A stretch of DNA of 13,410 nt from an uncultured Collinsella sp. GTDB taxonomy: Bacteria; Actinomycetota; Coriobacteriia; Coriobacteriales; Coriobacteriaceae. Where the stretch lies: NCBI GenBank assembly GCA_937934165.1, contig CALGZX010000024.1, forward strand, positions 1-13,410. The letters run 5' to 3'. The notes beneath the pieces were generated by a model, which made no database searches, was not told the origin of the DNA, and worked only from the letters and a program-made list of their open reading frames with translations. Of the stretch, positions 1-6,951 are shown piece after piece. A program made the position numbers and the translations under genes. Every line of letters starts with the position of its first letter. Position 1 is the stretch's first letter.

Positions 1-12
1 CCTGCGCAAGAC

Positions 13-35
13 GGAAAGCACATTAAGTGCTTTCC
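13..35. repeat. Inverted repeat / hairpin at left edge
   Basis: A perfect 9-bp inverted repeat (GGAAAGCAC at 13-21, GTGCTTTCC at 27-35) surrounds a 5-nt loop. The flanks CGCAA and TTTGCG extend the pairing with mismatches. It could be the terminator of a gene beyond the left edge, but there is no good T-run on either strand, so the role is open. Confidence 0.5.
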
Positions 36-150
36 TTTGCGTGCGGAACTCGCGATAAACTTAATTACGCGCCGCTCCCCGCCCACGCCGGGCAAACGTC
101 GTTGGACTTATCACTGACACGATTAAACCGCTTGTATATCGTCTGCTGGC

Positions 151-180
151 TTGGCACGGTACAATACTTGCAGCTTTAAT
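151..180 (+). promoter_or_regulatory. Candidate promoter region of the rRNA methyltransferase gene
   Basis: Two readings are possible. One is TTGGCA (151-156), 18 nt, then TTTAAT (175-180). The other is a good -10 TACAAT at 160-165 with no well-spaced -35 (TTGTAT at 132-137 is 22 nt away). The second fits the TACAAT hexamers seen upstream of other genes here. Neither is proven. Confidence 0.35.
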
Positions 181-190
181 TCATGAATTA
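177..190. repeat. 14-bp perfect palindrome before the RBS of the methyltransferase
   Basis: TAATTCA (177-183) is followed directly by its reverse complement TGAATTA (184-190). It sits between the candidate -10 and the RBS, so it is well placed for an operator or leader element. No regulator is identified. Confidence 0.5.
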
Positions 191-202
191 GTGGAGTTAT
201 TG

Positions 203-1651
203 ATGGCAGAATCTCGTGCGGAACGTAGAGCTCGTCGTGCTTTGGTGGAGGCGGCTGAGGGGTCGAAGAAGGAGAAATCTTCTACGAAATCCAAGTCTTC
301 TAAAGCTGCAAAAAGCAAATCGACCAAGAACAGGGCTAAGACCAAGCGTTCTGACTCTCGTCGAGGCGGGGACAAAGCGCCTCGGACTCGTTCCAAGCGC
401 CCGCATAATGATTCGGTTTCGTCTGCGCGTAAGGCTGTGGACCCCAAGTCTCCCTGTTCGATCATGAAAGCTTGCGGTGGGTGCACGGCGCTCAATCGTC
501 CTTATAAAAAGCAGTTGGCAGCTAAGCAGGCCGCCATGGAGGAGCTTTTTGCTACCCTTTGCGAGCGCGAGGGCATTAGCGTCGACCCCATTCGCGGTAT
601 GGGCGTCACCCTGGGCGACCCGGGCAAATATCCTGCGCCGCGTGGCTTTCGTCATAAGGCTGCCACTCCCTTTGCTCCCGGTAAGGAGGGAGCCGTCCGT
701 TGCGGTTTCTTTGAGCGCGGCACGCACAAGATCGTTGCCGTACCCGAGTGTCCTGTCGAGGCACCGGGTGCCCGTCAGATTCTCAACGGCATCGCACGCG
801 AAGCTGAGCGGCTGCATATTCCCGCCTTTAATGAGGACAAGCATCTTGGTTTGCTTCGCTATGCCGTCGTCCGCTGCGGTTGGCGTACCGACCAGGTCAT
901 GGTCACGCTCGTGACCGCTCAGCGCGACTTGCCGCATGCGCAGGAGTTCTTTGAGGCTGTCGCCGCGCTCAATCCGCACATCGTCACCGTCGCCCAAAAC
1001 ATCAACGGACGTCCCGGCAACGCCATCCTCGGCGAGGAAACCCGCATTGTATATGGCGCCGAGTGCATGCGCGACCAGCTGCTCGGCTGCGAGTTCGATA
1101 TCTCCCCCACCGCGTTCTACCAGACCAACCCGCAGCAGACCGAGCTGCTCTATCAGCTCGCGATTGACGGCATGGACCTGCAGCAGGGCGACGTACTCAT
1201 GGATGCCTATTGCGGTAGCGGAACTATCGGCCTGTGCACAGCCAAAGCCGCCCAGGACAAGGGCGTCGGCATTATGCTGCTTGGCGTGGAGCGCAACCAC
1301 GCCGGCATTGCCGACGCACGTCGTAATGCCGAGCTCAACGGCCTCACCCGCAGCGCTTGGTTTATGGCTGACGATGCCACCGACTACATCCTAGATGCCG
1401 CCGACAACAACGAGCGGGTCGATGTCCTTTCCATCGATCCGCCGCGCGCCGGCTCTACCCCCGAGTTCCTCGAAGCTGCCTGCGCGCTTAAACCGCGCCG
1501 CATCACCTATATCAGCTGCAACCCCGTGACTCAAGAGCGCGACCTGCATCAGCTTCTCGACGGAGGCTATCGCCTGCTCAAGATCACGCCCGTCGACATG
1601 TTTCCTCACACCGACCACACCGAAACCGTAGCGGTCCTCGAACGCCGCTAA
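203..1651 (+). CDS. rlmD: 23S rRNA (uracil-5-)-methyltransferase, RumA/RlmD family
   Basis: This SAM-dependent enzyme should make 5-methyluridine in 23S rRNA. The 482-aa product has three parts. Residues 1 to about 80 are a low-complexity tail rich in Lys, Ser and Arg. A Cys set C85, C91, C94 (C-x5-CGGC) plus C183 (ECPV) matches the [4Fe-4S] ligands of E. coli RumA. The catalytic domain has the SAM motif DAYCGSGTIGL from 334, DPPRAG at 412-417, the nucleophile C439 in SCNP, and HTDHTETV near the C-terminus, which holds the expected general-base Glu. The usual N-terminal TRAM domain is not seen; the basic tail takes its place. ATG 203 is chosen because GTGGAG (191-196) lies 6 nt upstream as RBS; a GTG start at 191 would consume that RBS. 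Whether it modifies U1939 only (RlmD) or also U747 (like B. subtilis RlmCD) cannot be told. A TrmA role is unlikely given the Fe-S cysteines. Confidence 0.92.
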   Translation: MAESRAERRARRALVEAAEGSKKEKSSTKSKSSKAAKSKSTKNRAKTKRSDSRRGGDKAPRTRSKRPHNDSVSSARKAVDPKSPCSIMKACGGCTALNRPYKKQLAAKQAAMEELFATLCEREGISVDPIRGMGVTLGDPGKYPAPRGFRHKAATPFAPGKEGAVRCGFFERGTHKIVAVPECPVEAPGARQILNGIAREAERLHIPAFNEDKHLGLLRYAVVRCGWRTDQVMVTLVTAQRDLPHAQEFFEAVAALNPHIVTVAQNINGRPGNAILGEETRIVYGAECMRDQLLGCEFDISPTAFYQTNPQQTELLYQLAIDGMDLQQGDVLMDAYCGSGTIGLCTAKAAQDKGVGIMLLGVERNHAGIADARRNAELNGLTRSAWFMADDATDYILDAADNNERVDVLSIDPPRAGSTPEFLEAACALKPRRITYISCNPVTQERDLHQLLDGGYRLLKITPVDMFPHTDHTETVAVLERR

Positions 1652-1697
1652 GCCGCCTTGGCAGATTTCTGACCATATCCCAAAAACCTACTGGCAT

Positions 1698-1733
1698 AAG
1701 AAAGGGGCGGCCCGTCTGAACCGCCCCTTTCTT
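1698..1733. terminator. Bidirectional intrinsic terminator between convergent genes
   Basis: A 13-bp stem (AAGAAAGGGGCGG at 1698-1710, its complement at 1721-1733) closes a 10-nt loop. The A-rich 5' arm and T-rich 3' arm let it work in both directions. It lies 46 nt after the methyltransferase stop and 17 nt from the phosphatase stop. Confidence 0.9.
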
Positions 1734-1750
1734 GTACACATTGAGCCTCG

Positions 1751-2572
1751 CTACATCCTCTTGCGCAGGTCGCACACACCTGCCGCCGCCATCTCGCGCA
1801 GCAGCGTCTCGCGATCGCGCGTCACGATCAGATCCAACGGGAAGTGAATCTCGTCGAGCATCTTGCGAGCGTAATCGAGCTTACCAATTGCCATGCCAAT
1901 GTGCGCATCGGTCGAAACGCCAATGCCCACGCCCAGCTCGGCGCAGCGCTCGGCGATCTTGCGGCATACGGCCCAATGCTCAGTGTCGACACCGTGTTCA
2001 AGACTATGGTTGTTGATCTCGATAATCTTGTGCTTGGCCTTGGCCGCCAACAGCACCTCGTCGATATCGAACGGCACACCCGAACGCCCCGTGTGACCCA
2101 GCATGAACACCTTGGGGTGCTCCAGGGCATTGATATACATCTCGGTCGTCTGGGCCAGCGTCGCGCCCTCAGCAATCTGCGGATTATGCACGCTTGCAAC
2201 CAAATAATCCAAATTACGCGTAACCAAATCGAACAGCGAATGCTGACGGCTGTACGAATCGCCGGCAATATCGAGCGTGACAGGAGTGTCCTCGCCAAAC
2301 AGGCTTCCGTCCAGCGAAACGATATCGGCCTCGGCACCACGCAGCACCAGCACGCCGCTCCAAATGCGCGGCCAGATATCCTGGTTGATAAAGAACTGGT
2401 AACTGCGCAGGTCATTGGGGCAAGCCGTAACCATAGAGCTCAAATGGTCGGCAGATCCGAGCACCTGCAGACCACGCTCTGCCGCCCAGTACACATTCTC
2501 CTCAATGGTCGAATATGCATGCGCAGAGAACATCGTATGGGTATGAATGTCACAAGAAAGCAGGCAGGGCAT
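1751..2572 (-). CDS. PHP-domain phosphatase, YcdX-like
   Basis: A 273-aa metal-dependent phosphoesterase of the PHP superfamily. It follows E. coli YcdX closely: HTH at 10-12 (DIHTHT), the HAYST segment at 18-22, ADH at 41-43, DIWPRI then RGAEAD with E81, H129 in SVHNP, H160 in GHTGRSG, EINN at 185-188, and STDAH with D222 and H224. These are the expected ligands of the trinuclear metal site. It is somewhat longer than YcdX (about 245 aa from memory), with extra sequence around residues 90-115. There is no signal peptide, so it is probably cytoplasmic. The ATG is supported by AAGGAG (2578-2583) 5 nt upstream. It lies downstream of the aminotransferase on the same strand, 165 nt away and with its own promoter candidate. 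The family is clear but the natural substrate is not; related PHP proteins include histidinol phosphatase and polymerase PHP domains. Confidence 0.88.
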   Translation of the reverse strand: MPCLLSCDIHTHTMFSAHAYSTIEENVYWAAERGLQVLGSADHLSSMVTACPNDLRSYQFFINQDIWPRIWSGVLVLRGAEADIVSLDGSLFGEDTPVTLDIAGDSYSRQHSLFDLVTRNLDYLVASVHNPQIAEGATLAQTTEMYINALEHPKVFMLGHTGRSGVPFDIDEVLLAAKAKHKIIEINNHSLEHGVDTEHWAVCRKIAERCAELGVGIGVSTDAHIGMAIGKLDYARKMLDEIHFPLDLIVTRDRETLLREMAAAGVCDLRKRM

Positions 2573-2609
2573 CAGGTCTCCTTATCTGGCACGGCCGTCG
2601 CTTATATTC

Positions 2610-2639
2610 ATTGTACGCATAGCCTTCGATAGTCGTAAA
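2610..2639 (-). promoter_or_regulatory. Candidate promoter of the PHP phosphatase gene
   Basis: On the minus strand, TTTACG (2634-2639) and TACAAT (2610-2615) are 18 nt apart. Four of six and five of six bases match the sigma-70-type consensus. The predicted start gives a leader of about 30 nt before the ATG at 2572. This suggests the phosphatase is not simply co-transcribed with the aminotransferase. Confidence 0.45.
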
Positions 2640-2680
2640 ACCACTCCATCCCAAAGACACAACGTCCATGACAACGGGGT

Positions 2681-2710
2681 CCGGCTTAACACCAAACCCC
2701 GTTTCACGTA
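2681..2710. repeat. Inverted repeat after the aminotransferase stop
   Basis: On the minus strand, AACGGGGT and ACCCCGTT form an 8-bp stem with a loop of about 15 nt, shortly after the aminotransferase stop. No T-run follows, so it is at best a weak terminator or a 3'-end stabilising hairpin. Confidence 0.35.
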
Positions 2711-2737
2711 AAACATTGTAGGCAGAGCGCTTTACTT

Positions 2738-3922
2738 TTAACGATACTCGTCCGCCAACTGTTTCCAAGCGGGTAGCGAATTGACAATCGTTTCGTAGCT
2801 CACGCAATAGCCCAGGCGGAACCAACCCGGCATACCAAAGCTGTCCGAGGGAACCGCAAGCAACTCATACTTCTTTGCGCGCTCGCAAAACGCATTCGCA
2901 TCGGGCTCGAGTGCCTTCACCCACAGGTAGAAAGCACCGTCCGGCTCAACATAGGTATAGCCGTAGTCCGTCAAAGCATCGGTGAGCGCCGTGCGGTTGC
3001 GGGCATAGGCCCCGACATCACTCGGCTCATCGATGCAATCGATGATCACGCGCTGAAAGAGTGCCGGTGCGCATACAAAACCCAGCGTACGGGCAGCGCC
3101 CGCAACAGCCGGCATCAGACGGGCAGCCTGCGGATTGGTGTTGGGAACCAAGATCCACCCCACGCGCTCACCCGGCAGCGACAGCGACTTGGAATACGAG
3201 TAGCACACGATGGTGTGCTCGTAGATCGAGGGCACCCAAGGCACCTCGGCACCGTACACGATTTCGCGGTACGGCTCATCCGAGATGAGCATAATCGGAT
3301 TCTCGGGATCGCGCTGAGCGTTGGCCTCGCGCAGAACATTGGCCAGTCGCGTCAGCGTGTTGCGTGTATATACGGCACCAGTCGGATTGTTGGGCGAGTC
3401 GATGATGACGGCAGTCGTCTTATCGCTGATCGCCTTGAGCACGTTGTCCACGCTCAGCTGGAACGTATCTTCATCGGCGAGCGCCTCAACACACGTACAG
3501 CCGGCCTTCTCAATCCAAACGCGATACTCCGGAAAGTACGGGGCGATAACAATAACCTCGTCGCCCGGGTTCGTAACGGCGTTGAGCGTGCAGGTGAGCG
3601 AAGCCGCGGCACCCACCGTCATAAATACGTCTTTGCCCTCATAGCTCGTGCCAAAGCGGCGGTTGAGCGATTCGGCCACAGCGGCACGACATTGCGGCAG
3701 GCCCGGTGCGGGCGTGTAGCCGTGCAGCTGGTCGCTCGGCAGCTCCAGGGCCTTCTTAATCGACTCAGCCACAGCAGCGGGCGCCGGAACGCTCGGATTG
3801 CCCAGCGAAAAATCGAATACGTTTTCCGCACCGATCTGCGCCTTGCGCTCAAGGCCATAGCTAAAAATCTCACGGATGATGGAGCTTTCCGCGCCGCGAG
3901 CATACATAGTTTCGTTGATCAT
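2738..3922 (-). CDS. PLP-dependent class I/II aminotransferase
   Basis: A 394-aa fold-type I aminotransferase that should transfer an amino group between an amino acid and a 2-oxoacid with pyridoxal phosphate. Visible landmarks are SLGNPSVPAP near the N-terminus, the cofactor-binding VGAAAS segment, PNNPTG with N179, SDEPYRE with D215 and Y218, YSYSKSLSLPGERVGW with the PLP lysine K245 and phosphate-binding R253, and WFRLGYC with the substrate-carboxylate Arg R369. The length is typical. The start at 3922 is chosen because AAAGGGG (3928-3934) lies 5 nt upstream. A longer frame to 4021 is open but runs into the palindrome and has no support. Aspartate or alanine/branched-chain specificity cannot be read from the sequence. 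The gene stands between the ftsH terminator and the phosphatase. A -10-like TACAAT at 3947-3952 suggests its own promoter. Confidence 0.9.
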   Translation of the reverse strand: MINETMYARGAESSIIREIFSYGLERKAQIGAENVFDFSLGNPSVPAPAAVAESIKKALELPSDQLHGYTPAPGLPQCRAAVAESLNRRFGTSYEGKDVFMTVGAAASLTCTLNAVTNPGDEVIVIAPYFPEYRVWIEKAGCTCVEALADEDTFQLSVDNVLKAISDKTTAVIIDSPNNPTGAVYTRNTLTRLANVLREANAQRDPENPIMLISDEPYREIVYGAEVPWVPSIYEHTIVCYSYSKSLSLPGERVGWILVPNTNPQAARLMPAVAGAARTLGFVCAPALFQRVIIDCIDEPSDVGAYARNRTALTDALTDYGYTYVEPDGAFYLWVKALEPDANAFCERAKKYELLAVPSDSFGMPGWFRLGYCVSYETIVNSLPAWKQLADEYR

Positions 3923-3946
3923 CTGTTCCCCTTTCGCATAGGCGCT

Positions 3947-3952
3947 ATTGTA
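3947..3952 (-). promoter_or_regulatory. -10-like box upstream of the aminotransferase
   Basis: TACAAT on the minus strand lies 24 nt before the ATG at 3922, a plausible distance for a short leader. No good -35 hexamer is visible 16-18 nt further upstream. The assignment rests on the -10 and on its recurrence before other genes in the window. Confidence 0.3.
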
Positions 3953-3982
3953 CGCTTTAGCCGAGCAAAGTGCCGCAGCAAT

Positions 3983-4042
3983 GTTGATTGGGGACAGACT
4001 TAAATGCGTGAAAACGCTCATTTAAGTCTGTCCCCAATCAAC
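3983..4042. repeat. Long perfect palindrome, 24-bp arms, REP-like hairpin
   Basis: Positions 3983-4006 are the exact reverse complement of 4019-4042. The 12-nt centre (4007-4018) can add CGT/ACG pairs around a GAAA tetraloop, leaving a small asymmetric bulge. The core of each arm contains GGGGACAGACTTAAAT. It lies in the intergenic region between the ftsH terminator and the aminotransferase. It is not a normal terminator, because no T-run follows. From memory, GGGGACAGAC-type palindromes occur as scattered REP-like elements linked to Y1 (RAYT) transposases in many bacteria; no such transposase is present here. It could be a solo non-autonomous element, a cruciform/roadblock site or a protein-binding site. 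Confidence 0.8.
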
Positions 4043-4062
4043 AGACGGCCCCATATCGCTCA

Positions 4063-4100
4063 AAAGAAAAAGCCTCCGCAGGTTTCCCCGCGGAGGCTTT
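4063..4100 (-). terminator. Intrinsic terminator of the tilS-hpt-ftsH cluster
   Basis: On the minus strand, an 11-bp stem (AAAGCCTCCGC, arms 4090-4100 and 4069-4079) closes a 10-nt loop and is followed by a T-rich tract (4063-4071). It starts 12 nt after the ftsH stop. Confidence 0.92.
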
Positions 4101-4111
4101 CGCCACAAAGA

Positions 4112-6247
4112 CTATTTGTCGGCGTCGGTGTCGGCATCGACGACGGCATGGTCATCGTCAGCATCATCGGATGCGGCTTCGGCATCCTCCTGCATGGCCG
4201 CCTGCGCAAAGGCCGCGGCATCAGCCGCCAGCTCCTCCTCGCTCATTCGAGGCACGCGCTTCTTGGTCGGCATGCCGGCCGCCTTGGCATTGCGCTCCTC
4301 CTTGGCCGCCAGGATATCGCCCTCGCGCTCAAGGTAGGCATTCCACTCGTTGTCGAGCAGGGCGTTCACGGCGTCGCCCTCGACGGTCTCGCGCTCAAGC
4401 AGCACCTTCGCCATCAGATCGAGCTGATCGCGACGGGCGTCCAGAATCTCGACCGCACGACGATGGGCCTCACGCATAATGCGCTGGACCTCGATATCGA
4501 TGCGGCGCGCCGTCTCCTCGGAGTAATCCTGGTGATCGGCGTAATCGCGACCAAGGAACACCTGATGTTGCGCCTCGCCAAACACTTGCGTGCCCAGCTC
4601 CTCGCTCATGCCCAGGCGCGTGACCATCTCGCGCGCCATCTTGGTTGCGCGCTCCAGATCGTTGCTCGCGCCCGACGTGATGTCATCGCACATGAGCTCC
4701 TCGGCAACGCGACCGCCCAAGAACACGGCGAGCTCGTCGAGCATCTCGTTCTTGGTCTTGAGGAAGTGGTCCTCCTGCGGAAGCTGCAGCATGTAGCCCA
4801 GCGCCTGGCCGCGGCTGACGATCGAGATCTTGTGGACCGGATCGGAGTGCTCCAGGATGTGACCCACCAGGGCGTGACCGCTCTCGTGGTAGGCAATCGT
4901 GGTGCGCTCGGCCTCGGTCATCACGCGACCCTTGCGCTGCGGTCCGGCAATCACGCGCTCCATCGATTCCTCGACCTCGTCCATCGAGATCACGGAACGA
5001 TGGCGGCGGGCAGCCAACAGCGCAGACTCGTTGAGCAGATTTGCCAGATCGGCACCAGTGAAGCCAACGGTCATCTGGGCGAGCTTCTCAAACTTAACGT
5101 CCTCGTCCATCGGCTTGTTCTCGGCATGCACGCGCAAGATCTGCTCGCGGCCCTTCACATCCGGACGGTCGACCGTAACCTGACGGTCAAAACGACCGGG
5201 ACGCAGCAGCGCCGGATCCAGAATGTCGGGGCGGTTGGTGGCGGCGATCAGGATGACCGACTCGCTCTCCTCAAAGCCGTCCATCTCGACCAGCAGCTGG
5301 TTGAGCGTCTGCTCGCGCTCGTCGTGACCGCCGCCCAAGCCAGCTCCGCGCTGACGTCCCACGGCATCGATCTCATCGATGAAGATGATCGACGGGGCCT
5401 GGGACTTGGCCTCCTTAAAGAGGTCACGCACACGGCTGGCGCCGACACCTACGAACATCTCGACAAAGTCGGAACCCGAGATGCTAAAGAACGGCACGCC
5501 CGCCTCGCCGGCAACGGCCTTGGCCAGCAGCGTTTTACCGGTGCCCGGAGGGCCAACCAGCAACACGCCACGCGGGATCTTGGCGCCCAGCTTGCGATAA
5601 CGATCCGGATCGCTCAAAAAGTCACGGATCTCCTCGAGCTCCTCGACTGCCTCGTCCACTCCGGCAACGTCTTCAAACTTGACCTTGGGGCGTGTGGCCT
5701 CGTTGGTCTTGGCGTTGGTCTTGCCAAACTGCATGTTCCTGTTGTTGGCGCCCATCATCTGGCGCATAAAGTAGAACATGATAGCGATAAGGGCGATCGT
5801 CGGAAGCACACTCATCGCCAAGTCGCCCCAAAAATCGGGATCGTTGGTGTTGACGATGTACTTGGTATCGGGGTGCTCCGCCATGAGCTCGGCAAGCGAA
5901 TCGGAGCCGACATAGGTCGAAGAGAAGCTCTTGAGCTCGCTCGTATCGCCCTTGTCCTTTTTTGTCTTCCAGTAATGACCCGTCACGCTTCCGTCTTGAA
6001 CCGTATAGGTCAGATCTTCGACGCAATCCTGCTTGATGGCGCTGACCATCTCGCTCGTCGCGAGCTTAACGGTATTGCTGGAGCTGGCAAAGCCGGAACC
6101 CATATTAAAGAAGGCATAGCCCAGAAGCGCGCAAGCCAAAAGAAAATACAGCCAGCCCGTACGCGTGGGCTTCTTGCCTCCGGGCATCCCCGGGATCTTA
6201 GGCTCCCGGGGAGTCTGGGAATTGTTATCGTTATGGTCGTCGGGCAT
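4112..6247 (-). CDS. ftsH: ATP-dependent zinc metalloprotease FtsH
   Basis: A 711-aa membrane-anchored AAA+ protease that unfolds and degrades membrane and some cytosolic proteins as a hexamer. A 30-residue polar N-terminus leads to TM1 (about 32-49). An extracytoplasmic domain follows, then TM2 (about 143-165). The AAA+ module has Walker A GPPGTGKT (232-239), pore motif FVG (265-267), Walker B IIFIDE (287-292), and the second region of homology with ATNRPDILDPALLRPGRFDR (336-355). The protease domain has the zinc motif HESGH (454-458) and the third-ligand Asp D530 in SGASND. The C-terminus is a long Ala/Asp-rich acidic tail, longer than in E. coli FtsH (644 aa). The start lies one base after the hpt stop. 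The nearest SD, GGAGG (6260-6264), is 12 nt away and inside hpt, so translational coupling to hpt is likely. Confidence 0.97.
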   Translation of the reverse strand: MPDDHNDNNSQTPREPKIPGMPGGKKPTRTGWLYFLLACALLGYAFFNMGSGFASSSNTVKLATSEMVSAIKQDCVEDLTYTVQDGSVTGHYWKTKKDKGDTSELKSFSSTYVGSDSLAELMAEHPDTKYIVNTNDPDFWGDLAMSVLPTIALIAIMFYFMRQMMGANNRNMQFGKTNAKTNEATRPKVKFEDVAGVDEAVEELEEIRDFLSDPDRYRKLGAKIPRGVLLVGPPGTGKTLLAKAVAGEAGVPFFSISGSDFVEMFVGVGASRVRDLFKEAKSQAPSIIFIDEIDAVGRQRGAGLGGGHDEREQTLNQLLVEMDGFEESESVILIAATNRPDILDPALLRPGRFDRQVTVDRPDVKGREQILRVHAENKPMDEDVKFEKLAQMTVGFTGADLANLLNESALLAARRHRSVISMDEVEESMERVIAGPQRKGRVMTEAERTTIAYHESGHALVGHILEHSDPVHKISIVSRGQALGYMLQLPQEDHFLKTKNEMLDELAVFLGGRVAEELMCDDITSGASNDLERATKMAREMVTRLGMSEELGTQVFGEAQHQVFLGRDYADHQDYSEETARRIDIEVQRIMREAHRRAVEILDARRDQLDLMAKVLLERETVEGDAVNALLDNEWNAYLEREGDILAAKEERNAKAAGMPTKKRVPRMSEEELAADAAAFAQAAMQEDAEAASDDADDDHAVVDADTDADK

Positions 6248-6248
6248 C

Positions 6249-6797
6249 TTACGAATAAACCTCCGGTTTCAAAATGCCCAGATACGGAAGGTTACGATAG
6301 CGCTCGGCATAGTCGAGGCCGTAGCCCACCACAAAGGCATCGGGGCAATGGGTTCCAACATACTTGGGCGTGATGGCCGAGGTGCGGTCCTCAACGTCCT
6401 TCCACAGGAAGGCAGCGACCTCCAGCGAAGCGGGCTTGCGGCTCTCGAGGTTCTTCATCAGGTACTTGAGGGTCAGGCCCGAGTCCAGAATGTCCTCGAC
6501 GATCAGCACGTCGCGACCACGGATGTCGATATCCAGATCCTTAATGATACGCACGATGCCCGAAGACTTCACACCGTCGCCATAGCTCGAAACAGCCATG
6601 AAATCGATGTTGGTCGGTAGCTCAATCTTGCGCATCAGGTCGCCCATAAAGACAACGGCACCGCGCAGAACCGCGATCAGCACCAGATCCTTACCCGCGT
6701 AGTCGCGAGTGATCTCCTCGCCCAGGCGAGAAACGATGCCGTCGATATCCTCCTGCGTAAACAGAACCTTCTCGATATCCGGATGTTGAGAAGCCAT
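6249..6797 (-). CDS. hpt: Hypoxanthine(-guanine) phosphoribosyltransferase
   Basis: A 182-aa purine-salvage enzyme that joins PRPP to hypoxanthine or guanine to give IMP or GMP. Diagnostic parts are LRGA at 44-47, the flexible loop SSYGDG (70-75), the PRPP-binding loop VEDILDSGLTL (100-110), and the purine-binding YGLDYAERYRNLPYLG near 159-174. The length is standard. AGAAAGGG (6803-6810) gives an RBS 5 nt before the ATG. The gene precedes ftsH by one base and follows tilS after 148 nt, the same order as the tilS-hprT-ftsH block of Bacillus. A candidate internal promoter in that gap would let hpt-ftsH be expressed apart from tilS. Confidence 0.96.
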   Translation of the reverse strand: MASQHPDIEKVLFTQEDIDGIVSRLGEEITRDYAGKDLVLIAVLRGAVVFMGDLMRKIELPTNIDFMAVSSYGDGVKSSGIVRIIKDLDIDIRGRDVLIVEDILDSGLTLKYLMKNLESRKPASLEVAAFLWKDVEDRTSAITPKYVGTHCPDAFVVGYGLDYAERYRNLPYLGILKPEVYS

Positions 6798-6854
6798 GAC
6801 AACCCTTTCTTGTGCTTAATCGCCCACACACCGCCGTATGGACGCGAACTACAC

Positions 6855-6884
6855 ATTCTAGCAGCGCACGGGGTATATTTTCCA
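6855..6884 (-). promoter_or_regulatory. Candidate promoter of hpt-ftsH (extended -10)
   Basis: On the minus strand, TAGAAT (6855-6860) is preceded by TGC, making an extended -10. TGGAAA (6879-6884) lies 18 nt upstream as a weak -35. The predicted leader is about 50 nt. It sits in the 148-nt gap after tilS. Confidence 0.45.
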
Positions 6885-6885
6885 G

Positions 6886-6906
6886 CCCGCGCACCATCAG
6901 CGCGGG
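6886..6906. repeat. GC-rich hairpin upstream of the hpt promoter
   Basis: CCCGCGC (6886-6892) and GCGCGGG (6900-6906) pair around a 7-nt loop. No T-run follows on either strand. It abuts the candidate -35 of hpt, so it may be part of the tilS 3' end or a regulatory site. Confidence 0.45.
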
Positions 6907-6926
6907 AATACCGTCAACGCCGCACA

Positions 6927-6951
6927 GAATAGCTGGCGTAGGACGCTATTC
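6927..6951 (-). terminator. Weak hairpin overlapping the tilS stop codon
   Basis: GAATAGC (6927-6933) and GCTATTC (6945-6951) form a 7-bp stem, nine with a wobble pair, around an 11-nt loop. The tilS TAG lies inside the arm. No T-run follows, so any termination would be partial. Confidence 0.3.

Noticed and set aside
191..202. GTG start for the methyltransferase 12 nt upstream
   Set aside because: It lies inside the best SD, which is correctly spaced for the ATG at 203.
197..1300. A 367-codon minus-strand frame opposite the methyltransferase
   Set aside because: Antisense shadow of a well-supported gene with all family motifs; no domain and no RBS.
4004..6373. A 789-codon open frame on the plus strand opposite ftsH
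   Set aside because: It mirrors ftsH almost completely. The product is a Leu/His/Gly/Arg-rich string without domains, as expected from antisense of GC-rich codons, and there is no RBS; it starts inside the palindrome.
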